Origin: Planctomycetota bacterium
Lineage (GTDB): Bacteria; Planctomycetota; UBA1135; UBA2386
Length of the DNA: 5,220 bases
Reading direction: 5' to 3'
NCBI GenBank assembly: GCA_003235605.1
Contig: QJVU01000450.1
Span: forward strand, 1 to 5,220
In this document: piece after piece, positions 1-4,656 of the stretch
How positions within the stretch are numbered: position 1 is the stretch's first letter
Layout of the letters: each line of letters opens with the position of its first letter
Position numbers and translations under genes: made by a program
Notes under the pieces: generated by a model
Database searches by the model: none
Told to the model about the DNA's origin: nothing
Seen by the model: only the letters and a program-made list of their open reading frames with translations

Positions 1-624
1 ACGGCGCAGCACCCCGATCCGCGTGCAGAGGTCGGCCACCTCGTGCAGGAGGTGGCTCGACAGCAGGATGGTCACCCCCTCCTGTTCCACCAGCCGCCGC
101 ATCAGCTCCCGGAGCTCGTGGATCCCCTCCGGGTCGAGTCCGTTCGTGGGTTCGTCCAGGAGGAGATAGCGAGGCTTGCCCAGCAGCGCCTGGGCCAGGC
201 CGAGGCGCTGGCGCATGCCCTGGGAGTACTGTCCCACCTTCTTGTCACCGGCATCCTCGAGACCGACCAGCTTCAGGACGCGCCTCACCTCGTCGGGGAT
301 CTCGCGCTTGGGAATGCCCTGCACCGCGGCCAGCATTCGCAGGTTCTCGTGTCCCGGGCGACCTTCGTGGAAACCCGGCCGCTCCACCAGGCCCCCCAAC
401 CACTTCCGCACCCGCGCCTCGCGCACCGCGTCGTGGCCGTCGATGGTCACGCTGCCGCCGTCGGCGCGCAGCAGACCCAACGCGATCCGCAGCGCCGTGG
501 TCTTGCCGGAGCCGTTGTGGCCGATGAAGCCGTAGCAGTCCCCACTCCGGACGTGCAGGCTCACGCCGTCCAGCGCGGTCTGGGCCTTGAAACGTTGCCG
601 GAGGTCGGTGAGGAGAATGGACAA
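1..624 (-). CDS. ABC transporter ATP-binding protein, BcrA/CcmA type (partial, C-terminus outside window)
   Basis: The visible 208 residues form a nearly complete nucleotide-binding domain of an ABC transporter, which hydrolyses ATP at the cytoplasmic face of a membrane permease not seen here. Walker A is GHNGSGKT (residues 35-42). The Q-loop region reads GLVERPGF, with Glu81 where many ABC ATPases have Gln; BcrA-type (bacitracin-export-like) ATPases commonly share this. The signature is YSQGM (133-137), Walker B plus D-loop is LLLDEPTNGLDP (154-165), and the H-loop is SSHLLHE with His191. The family is usually about 300 residues, so the tail and probably a permease gene lie beyond base 1. 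No ATG or GTG precedes the conserved start in this frame. TTG at 624-622 gives a normal N-terminus, with a GAGGA 13 nt upstream. It follows the HspQ-like gene by 64 bp and may share its transcript. The family call is firm; the substrate is unknown and the start is moderately sure. Confidence 0.9.
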   Translation of the reverse strand, partial: MSILLTDLRQRFKAQTALDGVSLHVRSGDCYGFIGHNGSGKTTALRIALGLLRADGGSVTIDGHDAVREARVRKWLGGLVERPGFHEGRPGHENLRMLAAVQGIPKREIPDEVRRVLKLVGLEDAGDKKVGQYSQGMRQRLGLAQALLGKPRYLLLDEPTNGLDPEGIHELRELMRRLVEQEGVTILLSSHLLHEVADLCTRIGVLRR

Positions 625-671
625 GACTGGCCCGCTATCCTCGCCCGGCCGGGTGTACGTTTCCAGACGCC

Positions 672-687
672 GGTGCTGGTGCTGGTG
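672..687. repeat. Short GGTGCT tandem repeat
   Basis: The hexamer GGTGCT occurs 2.7 times in tandem just after the stop codon of the HspQ-like gene and before the ABC ATPase gene. It is too short to support a specific role. It is noted because it sits in the frame immediately upstream of the ATPase start, where it encodes His-Gln repeats without an ATG or GTG. Confidence 0.4.
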
Positions 688-688
688 T

Positions 689-1018
689 CTAGTTCAGATG
701 CTCCCTGTAGTAGCGCCCGTCCAGGAAGCTCGCGAAGAACTCATCCACCAGGGGATGGTGGATCGGGCGGCTTGGGTCGCCAGGTTCCAGGTTCTGCTGG
801 GCCACGTAGGTCTGGTGGCTTGCTCCGTCCACCAGCACGTGGTACCAAGGCTGCTGCCTGGTCGGTTTGTAGCCCTTGCCCTTGGTCTGGAACGCGTACC
901 AGGCGTCGTCCGCCTGGCAGGTGGTGTCGTAGCCCACGATCACCCCGCGGTAGTCGTAGCGCAGGTGGTGGACGATCTGGCCCACCTCGAAGAGCACGTC
1001 TTCGGTCACCGGAGCCAT
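689..1018 (-). CDS. hspQ: HspQ/YccV-like (hemimethylated-DNA-binding-domain family) protein
   Basis: This 109-residue protein is essentially one YccV-like domain. The visible family blocks are FEVGQIV (10-16), YRGVIVGYD (23-31), QPWYHVLVDG (56-65), TYVAQQNLEP (70-79) and IHHPLVDEFF (86-95). In Escherichia coli the family member HspQ is a heat-shock-induced small protein reported to bind hemimethylated DNA and to modulate Lon proteolysis; related domains occur in eukaryotic F-box proteins. The length fits a stand-alone HspQ with a short extra tail (FASFLDGRYYREHLN). The protein is soluble, with no signal peptide. The ATG at 1018 leaves a normal lead-in to the domain, but no Shine-Dalgarno is visible. 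The 8 nt before the start abut a long palindrome (1027-1080), so translation may be leader-poor or coupled. It lies between a small conserved gene and an ABC ATPase gene on the same strand. The family call is strong; the exact role in this organism is inferred. Confidence 0.85.
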   Translation of the reverse strand: MAPVTEDVLFEVGQIVHHLRYDYRGVIVGYDTTCQADDAWYAFQTKGKGYKPTRQQPWYHVLVDGASHQTYVAQQNLEPGDPSRPIHHPLVDEFFASFLDGRYYREHLN

Positions 1019-1026
1019 CGTCTAGG

Positions 1027-1080
1027 GAGTCGGGTACATTCCTGTCGCTTTGCCGGAAACGATAAGAATGTACCTGACTC
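1027..1080. repeat. Long imperfect palindrome, REP/MITE-like hairpin element
   Basis: Arms 1027-1041 (GAGTCGGGTACATTC) and 1066-1080 (GAATGTACCTGACTC) are inverted repeats matching at 14 of 15 positions, separated by 24 nt. The loop continues the stem: read on the minus strand, TCGTTT faces AAAGCGA with one bulged G around a CCGGC tip, so the whole unit can form one hairpin of about 54 nt. It fills 54 of the 68 bp between two minus-strand genes. It ends 6 bp past one stop codon and 8 bp before the next start codon. There is no T-run, so it is not a classical intrinsic terminator, though it could attenuate transcription or block RNA decay. The imperfect stem with a bulge and small tip is the style of REP elements mobilised by Y1 (RAYT) transposases. 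Mobility is inferred; the palindrome itself is seen directly. Confidence 0.75.
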
Positions 1081-1086
1081 CGTACG

Positions 1087-1332
1087 TCAGCCCTTGCTCT
1101 TGAGGTCCTTGTTGTTGGCTTCGATGAACGCCTGGATCTCGTCCGCCATGCCCAGGAGCTTGTGCCACTGCTCCTTGTAGAGCGTCACCGGGAACCGCCC
1201 GAGACCGTACACGGACAGCGCGCCCTTCTCGCTCACCTTGAGTCTGAGGCCGTGGGAAGCGCTGTTCTTCAGCGCCTTGTTCTCGGCACGCAGCCTCTCC
1301 AGCTCCTTCTTCATCGTGTCGCTGTCGCTCAT
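1087..1332 (-). CDS. Small conserved protein of unknown function with N-terminal coiled coil
   Basis: This gene encodes 81 residues from the chosen ATG. A short coiled coil (about 7-23) has Leu11, Leu14, Asn18 and Leu21 in a/d heptad positions; Asn at an a position is typical of parallel dimeric zippers. The second half carries the block VSEKGALSVYGLGRFPVTLY (33-52), followed by an amphipathic helix (KEQWHKLLGMADEIQAFIEANN). I recall near-identical blocks in uncharacterised small proteins from several phyla, but no named function. An ATG 21 nt upstream (1353) is in frame. I prefer 1332 because AGGAAG (1343-1348) lies 10 nt before it, whereas the upstream ATG has no ribosome binding site. There is no signal peptide or membrane segment, so it is probably a cytosolic dimer. 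It heads a possible minus-strand unit with the HspQ-like and ABC ATPase genes, separated from the former by the palindrome. The gene call is firm; its function is unknown. Confidence 0.8.
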   Translation of the reverse strand: MSDSDTMKKELERLRAENKALKNSASHGLRLKVSEKGALSVYGLGRFPVTLYKEQWHKLLGMADEIQAFIEANNKDLKSKG

Positions 1333-1342
1333 GATCGATTCG

Positions 1343-1348
1343 CTTCCT
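1343..1348 (-). promoter_or_regulatory. Shine-Dalgarno deciding the start of the small coiled-coil protein
   Basis: AGGAAG on the minus strand lies 10 nt before the ATG at 1332. The alternative in-frame ATG at 1353 has no purine-rich site at suitable spacing. This supports the 81-residue product over the 88-residue one. Confidence 0.5.
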
Positions 1349-1448
1349 GCCATGATCCGTTGCCTGCGGCGCCAGTGACAAACCTGGCGGAACCGGGGCT
1401 CTCATCCCTAAGGGTTTCGGTCGGGGACGATCCCCCCCCTGAGCAATT

Positions 1449-1465
1449 GTGGCGGACGTCGCCAC
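1449..1465. promoter_or_regulatory. Candidate operator dyad in the divergent promoter region
   Basis: GTGGCG and CGCCAC are perfect 6-bp inverted arms around the 5-nt centre GACGT. They sit in the middle of the gap between the divergent small gene and the vWA gene. Size and symmetry suit a dimeric regulator, but short GC-rich dyads are frequent by chance in this base composition and no regulator gene is adjacent. Confidence 0.2.
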
Positions 1466-1657
1466 GGCAAGCCAGGACAAAGACCTACGGCGGGTACCCA
1501 GACGAATGCCCAGGGCGGCCGCCGGCCGGGAGCCCACGCGTGCCACGGGGTAGGCTCAAGACGCGCGGGGCCAAACTCCGAAGGAGGGGACAGTCAGGCA
1601 GCTACAAGCAGAAACAGGCGAGACAGGCCCACCCCTTTTTTCGGAGAGCGTAGAGAG

Positions 1658-2782
1658 ATGCCCTACACCGCAGAAGTCACCCGGACCAACCCCACGTGTG
1701 TTCTGTTCATGATCGACCAGTCGCGCTCGATGCGCGACGAGATCCGTGCCTCGGACGGCACCCAGCCAAAGTCCAACGGCGTCGCCGCCACCATCAACCG
1801 CTGGTTGCAGGAGTTGTCACTCAAGTGCGCCAAGGGCGAGGGCATCGGTGACTACTATCACGTCGGCGTGATCGGCTACGGCAAGAGGGTCGGTCCGGCG
1901 CTGGTCGGCAAGGCCGCGGGCAAAGGCCTGGTCCCGATCAGCCAGATCGCGGAAAACCCGGGGCGTGTGGAGGAGCGCAAGCGCAAGGTCCCAGATGAGA
2001 AGGGCAAGCTCCGCAAGCAGGTCGTCAGGGTGCCGGTGTGGTTCGATCCGGTAGCCGATGGCGGCACGCCCATGTGCAAGGCCTCTGACGAGGCCTATCG
2101 CATCCTTCAGGACTGGGCGAAGGGGCACAACAAGTCCTACCCGCCGCTGATCATCCACATCACCGACGGCGAGGCGACGGACGGCGACCCGGAACAGCGC
2201 ATGCGCTCGCTGACGCAGCTGTCCACGTCGGACGGCAACGCAATGCTGTTCAACATCCATCTCTCGTCCCACCCGAACGCGAAGCCGGTGATCTTCCCCG
2301 ATTCGGCGGACAACCTTCCCGACGAGTACTCCCGGATGCTGTTCCACACCGCCAGCCCCCTGACGGAGACCATGCGCACCATCGCCAAGGAGCAGGGCAT
2401 TCCCACCTCGGCGGGCTCCCGGGCCTTCGTGCTGAACGCCGACATGATCGCCCTGGTGCAGGCCATCGACATCGGCACCCGGCCCAGCAACGTTGCCATG
2501 GACGAGCCTGCACCGCAGCCGTTCCGCGGTGACGAGGCCGGCGTGGCAGCGCTGGAGGAAGCCCGCCGCCGCGAGGAGGCGGCCGGCGCATCTGCAGCGG
2601 GGCGGGCCCCGGCCGGGGCTCCGGGCGCCCGCGGCAAGACCACGGTCAGGCTCTCGGTCATGGCCACCGGCAAGCTCATCGAAGCCAACATCGAGTTCGA
2701 CAACAAGGGCCGGGTCGTCAGCGTGGTTCCGGTCCTGCCCATCGATCCCACCGTCGAGTACCGCCTCGGCCCCGGCAAGTGA
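1658..2782 (+). CDS. von Willebrand factor type A (vWA) domain protein with complete MIDAS
   Basis: This 374-residue cytosolic protein begins almost directly with a vWA fold. The metal-ion-dependent adhesion site is complete: D20-x-S22-x-S24 in FMIDQSRSM, Thr137 in GGTPM, and Asp170 in HITDGEATDGD. Such domains bind a divalent metal and use it to grip partner proteins. The domain extends to about 275. A Glu/Ala/Gly/Pro-rich linker (282-327) leads to a short C-terminal module of predicted beta strands (TTVRLSVMATGKLIEANIEF, then VVSVVPVLP). The sequence, including DYYHVGVIGYG (65-75) and LFPDS-like blocks, resembles stand-alone bacterial vWA proteins often found near PP2C phosphatases, Ser/Thr kinases or Ter-type stress genes. 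None of those partners is visible here. There is no signal peptide or membrane helix. GGAGAG (1643-1648) lies 9 nt before the ATG. The gene is apparently monocistronic, facing a convergent neighbour. The domain call is very firm; the biological role is unknown. Confidence 0.93.
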   Translation: MPYTAEVTRTNPTCVLFMIDQSRSMRDEIRASDGTQPKSNGVAATINRWLQELSLKCAKGEGIGDYYHVGVIGYGKRVGPALVGKAAGKGLVPISQIAENPGRVEERKRKVPDEKGKLRKQVVRVPVWFDPVADGGTPMCKASDEAYRILQDWAKGHNKSYPPLIIHITDGEATDGDPEQRMRSLTQLSTSDGNAMLFNIHLSSHPNAKPVIFPDSADNLPDEYSRMLFHTASPLTETMRTIAKEQGIPTSAGSRAFVLNADMIALVQAIDIGTRPSNVAMDEPAPQPFRGDEAGVAALEEARRREEAAGASAAGRAPAGAPGARGKTTVRLSVMATGKLIEANIEFDNKGRVVSVVPVLPIDPTVEYRLGPGK

Positions 2783-2789
2783 CCAGGGC

Positions 2790-2824
2790 GGCTACCGCTG
2801 CCGGCAGTGGCTATCGCTGCCGGC
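2790..2824. repeat. 16-bp direct repeat with internal palindrome at the convergent gene ends
   Basis: Two near-identical 16-mers, GGCTACCGCTGCCGGC (2790-2805) and GGCTATCGCTGCCGGC (2809-2824), differ at one base and are offset by 19 bp. The first half includes the perfect palindrome CTGCCGGCAG (2798-2807), extendable to eight pairs counting one G-U on the plus strand. The repeat lies just after the vWA stop and covers the stop codon and last codons of the minus-strand PepSY-like gene. It could act as a hairpin terminator for the vWA transcript, but no T-run follows, so that is weak. Confidence 0.45.
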
Positions 2825-3974
2825 GCGGTGCGACGGTTCCGTACTTGACCAGCTTCAGGGGTCCGTCCTGCACGAAGCCGATGCCCCGGGCAAAGGCCTT
2901 GTGGTCCTTGGCGCCGGGCTCCAGGGGTGTGGTCTCCCGCCACCTGACGCAGCCTTCGAAGGTGCCGGCAGGGGTCTTGACGGTTTCGGTCACGCTCAGG
3001 ACTTCCACGCGGTCCATGGCGATCCGCGGCGCGTACTCGTTGTAGAACCGCGCGCCGATCAGGGGCGTCCCCGGCATGAACAGGCCGAAGCGGGCACCCT
3101 GCTTCCCCGACTCCCAGGCACCGGCGTGCCCGACGATCTTGCCGTCCTCGTAGTCGTCCACCTCCTCGCCGAAGTAGAAGACCGCATTGCTCGTTTTCGA
3201 GATCGCGAAGAAGTTGCGGGAGACCTCGGCGAGCTTGCCGTTCTCGGTCTCGCGCTCTTCCAGGATGCCGCACTCCACGCCGTCGATCTTCCGGGTTCCC
3301 CCGAGGACCGTGATCACGACGCGGACCTCGTCCCGGCCCTCCTTGCCCTGCAGCACCAGCTGCCAACCCGGCTCCAGGACGAAGAACGGGTTCCTGCCGT
3401 GGGGGGCGAGGTCCTTCTTGTCCACCCCGAAGCTCTCCTGGAACACTGCGCTGTCATTGTCTCCGCGGGGCTTCCCCCCGGCCTCCCGGCCGATCAGCTT
3501 GCCGGTCACCGCGTCCACCTCCAGGGTTTCGAAGGCTCCCCCGGCCACCGACCGGATCCGGACCCGGGGCTTGCCGCCCTCGAGGGAGAGCTCGGCATCG
3601 ATGACATGACGGGGGCCGGCGCCGAGGGCGGCCCCGATGGCCTGCTTCAGGTCGATCTTGCTGGCCTCGACTGCTTTCGAGACATCCGCGGTCTCCTCCT
3701 CCTGCTCCTTGAGCTTGCCTGTCCTGGCATCGAAGACGACGTTCACGCCACTCTTCCCCTGCCAGATATCGATGGAGTAGACCAGCGCGCCGGCATCCAT
3801 CTCCAGCTCCGCGTGGTAGACGAAGCCCTTGCCGGCCTGCTTGAGCCCCCGATCAATGGCCTCGGTGATCTGGAAGCCTGCTTCCTTGGCGAACCCCTCC
3901 CACTGCTTGCCGTCCTGGGCCACTGCCACGAGGCCGAGCAACAGTCCAGTGAGCACGACACGGGTCACGGTCAT
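2811..3974 (-). CDS. Secreted protein with two PepSY-like repeats and a conserved C-terminal domain of unknown function
   Basis: This 387-residue exported protein starts with a Sec-type signal peptide (MTVTRVVLTGLLLGLVAVAQ, likely cut near 18-20). Two PepSY-like units follow. The first (about 25-90) ends in VVFDARTGKLKE; the second (about 105-163) ends in LEVDAVTGKLIGRE, the typical v-D-a-x-T-G-k ending of that fold. PepSY units occur in secreted protease inhibitors and in extracytoplasmic sensory or redox proteins. The remaining 200 residues (about 180-380) form a separate domain with VLEPGWQLVLQGKEG, FYFGEEVDDYEDGKIVGHAG and GLFMPGTPLIGARFYNEYAP. I recall it from uncharacterised proteins but cannot name it. 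The start at 3974 is fixed by AGGAGG 6 nt upstream; a longer frame back to 4220 would overlap the Rieske gene and bury the signal peptide. It lies 71 bp downstream of the Rieske gene on the same strand. Secretion and PepSY-like repeats are well supported; the function is unknown. Confidence 0.85.
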   Translation of the reverse strand: MTVTRVVLTGLLLGLVAVAQDGKQWEGFAKEAGFQITEAIDRGLKQAGKGFVYHAELEMDAGALVYSIDIWQGKSGVNVVFDARTGKLKEQEEETADVSKAVEASKIDLKQAIGAALGAGPRHVIDAELSLEGGKPRVRIRSVAGGAFETLEVDAVTGKLIGREAGGKPRGDNDSAVFQESFGVDKKDLAPHGRNPFFVLEPGWQLVLQGKEGRDEVRVVITVLGGTRKIDGVECGILEERETENGKLAEVSRNFFAISKTSNAVFYFGEEVDDYEDGKIVGHAGAWESGKQGARFGLFMPGTPLIGARFYNEYAPRIAMDRVEVLSVTETVKTPAGTFEGCVRWRETTPLEPGAKDHKAFARGIGFVQDGPLKLVKYGTVAPRRQR

Positions 3975-3980
3975 GGCGTT

Positions 3981-3986
3981 CCTCCT
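3981..3986 (-). promoter_or_regulatory. Strong Shine-Dalgarno deciding the PepSY-like gene start
   Basis: AGGAGG on the minus strand ends 6 nt before the ATG at 3974, a near-ideal spacing. It selects the start that exposes the signal peptide, and argues against the open frame that continues upstream to 4220 through the Rieske gene. Confidence 0.75.
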
Positions 3987-4002
3987 GTTGGGTTCCGTTT
4001 GG

Positions 4003-4008
4003 ATTGTA
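4003..4008 (-). promoter_or_regulatory. Candidate -10 element upstream of the PepSY-like gene
   Basis: TACAAT on the minus strand matches the sigma-70 -10 consensus at five of six positions. It would start RNA about 20 nt before the Shine-Dalgarno/ATG of the PepSY-like gene. No recognisable -35 box lies 16-18 bp upstream, so it may be a weak internal promoter or chance. If real, the gene could be expressed independently of the upstream Rieske gene. Confidence 0.22.
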
Positions 4009-4045
4009 TCCCCACCACACCGACCGTACCCGGGGGTCACCAGGA

Positions 4046-4504
4046 TCAGATCTCGATCAGGATCCGGTCGCCTTCGAGGCGCACGACGTAGGACTTGAGG
4101 GGATCGCGGGCGGGACCCTTGAGGTTCTGGCCCGAGAGGTCGAACTCCGAACCGTGACAGGGACACACGATGCGGTGCGCGGCGACGCCAAAGGCGACAT
4201 CGCAGCCCAGGTGGGTACACGTCGAGCTGACCGCGAAGTAGCTGCCTGCATCCCGCACCACGAGGATCTTCTCGGCGGTGGCCCGGTTCTGGAGGAGCAG
4301 AGCCTGGCGGGGGCCAGCCAGCTCAGCGAACCGGGCCAGGGGGATGGACAACACTCCGGCGTCCGGTCCGAGCACGAGGTCCGGTGTGCGCTTGGTCGCA
4401 AGGAGGGCACACCCGCAGGGAGCAATGGCAGCCAACCCAAGGCCGAGGCCCAGGAAACGCCGGCGCGTCTGCCCTCCGGTGCGGGTATCTGGTGCGTCCT
4501 GCAT
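4046..4504 (-). CDS. TAT-exported Rieske [2Fe-2S] protein
   Basis: This 152-residue protein carries a Rieske iron-sulfur domain, a one-electron carrier. Box 1 is CTHLGC (Cys96, His98, Cys101) and box 2 is CPCHGS (Cys114, Cys116, His117). Cys96, His98, Cys114 and His117 should bind the cluster. Cys101 and Cys116 can form the stabilising disulfide seen in high-potential bc1/b6f-type Rieske proteins and usually absent from dioxygenase ferredoxins. The N-terminus has a twin-arginine signal, TRRRFLGLG (13-21), then a hydrophobic stretch, as expected for a cofactor-loaded protein exported folded. Cys30 and Cys32 follow in APCGCALL; the match to a lipobox is poor, so the segment may be a membrane anchor. 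Cytochrome b is not adjacent, so a bc complex role is not shown. The ATG at 4504 is the only Met; no clear ribosome binding site precedes it. It probably leads a unit with the PepSY-like gene. The family call is very firm; the redox partner is unknown. Confidence 0.93.
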   Translation of the reverse strand: MQDAPDTRTGGQTRRRFLGLGLGLAAIAPCGCALLATKRTPDLVLGPDAGVLSIPLARFAELAGPRQALLLQNRATAEKILVVRDAGSYFAVSSTCTHLGCDVAFGVAAHRIVCPCHGSEFDLSGQNLKGPARDPLKSYVVRLEGDRILIEI

Positions 4505-4593
4505 GACGCCGGAGTCTATCTGGCCGCGGCTTCGTGAACTGCATGGAACTTGGATGGGCCCTTGTTCGACGGTCGACTACGCACACCACCGTT

Positions 4594-4622
4594 TTGAGGG
4601 GCCGCGGCGCACGTGGGATAAG
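4594..4622 (+). promoter_or_regulatory. Candidate sigma-70-like promoter for the hsp20 gene
   Basis: TTGAGG (4594-4599) and GATAAG (4617-4622) each match the sigma-70 consensus at four of six positions and are exactly 17 bp apart. Transcription would start near 4629, giving a leader of about 28 nt. I found no CIRCE repeat (TTAGCACTC-N9-GAGTGCTAA) and no good sigma-32 box in the 152-bp divergent gap. This is a moderate match in GC-rich DNA and is unproven. Confidence 0.3.
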
Positions 4623-4656
4623 GGGACGTCGTACCGCGACCCCTAGGAGGGCCCCC
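4621..4656 (+). promoter_or_regulatory. Structured hsp20 leader able to occlude the Shine-Dalgarno (possible RNA thermometer)
   Basis: The leader holds a hairpin in which AGGGG (4621-4625) pairs with CCCCT (4640-4644), continued by TCG/CGA around TACCG. The same CCCT (4641-4644) can instead pair with AGGG (4648-4651), which is part of the Shine-Dalgarno, across a 3-nt loop. The two folds exclude each other, one leaving the ribosome site free and one covering it. If transcription began further upstream, GGGGCC (4598-4603) and GGGCCCTT (4556-4563) could also pair with GGCCCC or GAGGGCCC around the site. Small heat-shock genes are classic sites for RNA thermometers (ROSE, fourU), so the idea is reasonable, but this is not a recognised class and pairing is easy in GC-rich RNA. 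A start near 4629 would remove the first hairpin. Confidence 0.3.
4645..4651 (+). promoter_or_regulatory. Strong Shine-Dalgarno fixing the hsp20 start
   Basis: AGGAGGG lies 5 nt before the ATG at 4657. The reading frame is open upstream to 4534, but that earlier ATG has no ribosome site and would add 41 residues without family resemblance. Confidence 0.75.

Larger units (their letters stand above)
1333..1657. other. Divergent intergenic region (325 bp) with dyads, no gene seen
   Basis: This stretch separates the small minus-strand gene from the plus-strand vWA gene and should carry both promoters, but I see no convincing -35/-10 pair on either strand. It contains a GGGGA-CGA-TCCCC hairpin (1423-1435) running into eight C residues (1432-1439), a GTGGCG-N5-CGCCAC dyad (1449-1465), a GGCGGCCGCC palindrome (1514-1523) and a CACGCGTG palindrome. 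The last 70 bases turn purine-rich, which fits an untranslated leader for the vWA gene. An open plus-strand frame runs through it but lacks any recognisable protein features. Confidence 0.6.

Noticed and set aside
43..1065. Long plus-strand open frame
   Set aside because: It runs antisense through the ABC ATPase and HspQ-like genes, both of which have clear family motifs on the minus strand; its product is compositionally odd.
1406..1439. CCCTAAGGG motif and C8 run as a functional signal
   Set aside because: Short and isolated; expected by chance in GC-rich intergenic DNA and not linked to a gene start or end.
1162..1653. Plus-strand open frame leading up to the vWA gene
   Set aside because: Starts antisense to the small conserved gene and runs through the intergenic dyads; no ribosome site or recognisable domain.
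2137..3366. Minus-strand 409-residue open frame
   Set aside because: Antisense to the vWA gene and in a different frame from the PepSY-like gene; low-complexity Arg/Gly/Pro composition typical of a GC-rich shadow.
2493..4091. Plus-strand 532-residue open frame
   Set aside because: Out of frame with vWA, then antisense to the PepSY-like gene, which has a signal peptide and a strong ribosome site.
3975..4220. Upstream extension of the PepSY-like gene to a start at 4220
   Set aside because: It would overlap the Rieske coding region out of frame and hide the signal peptide; AGGAGG at 3981-3986 supports the start at 3974.
4505..4656. CIRCE or sigma-32 control of hsp20
   Set aside because: No TTAGCACTC-N9-GAGTGCTAA repeat and no paired CTTGAA/CCCCAT boxes at proper spacing were found.
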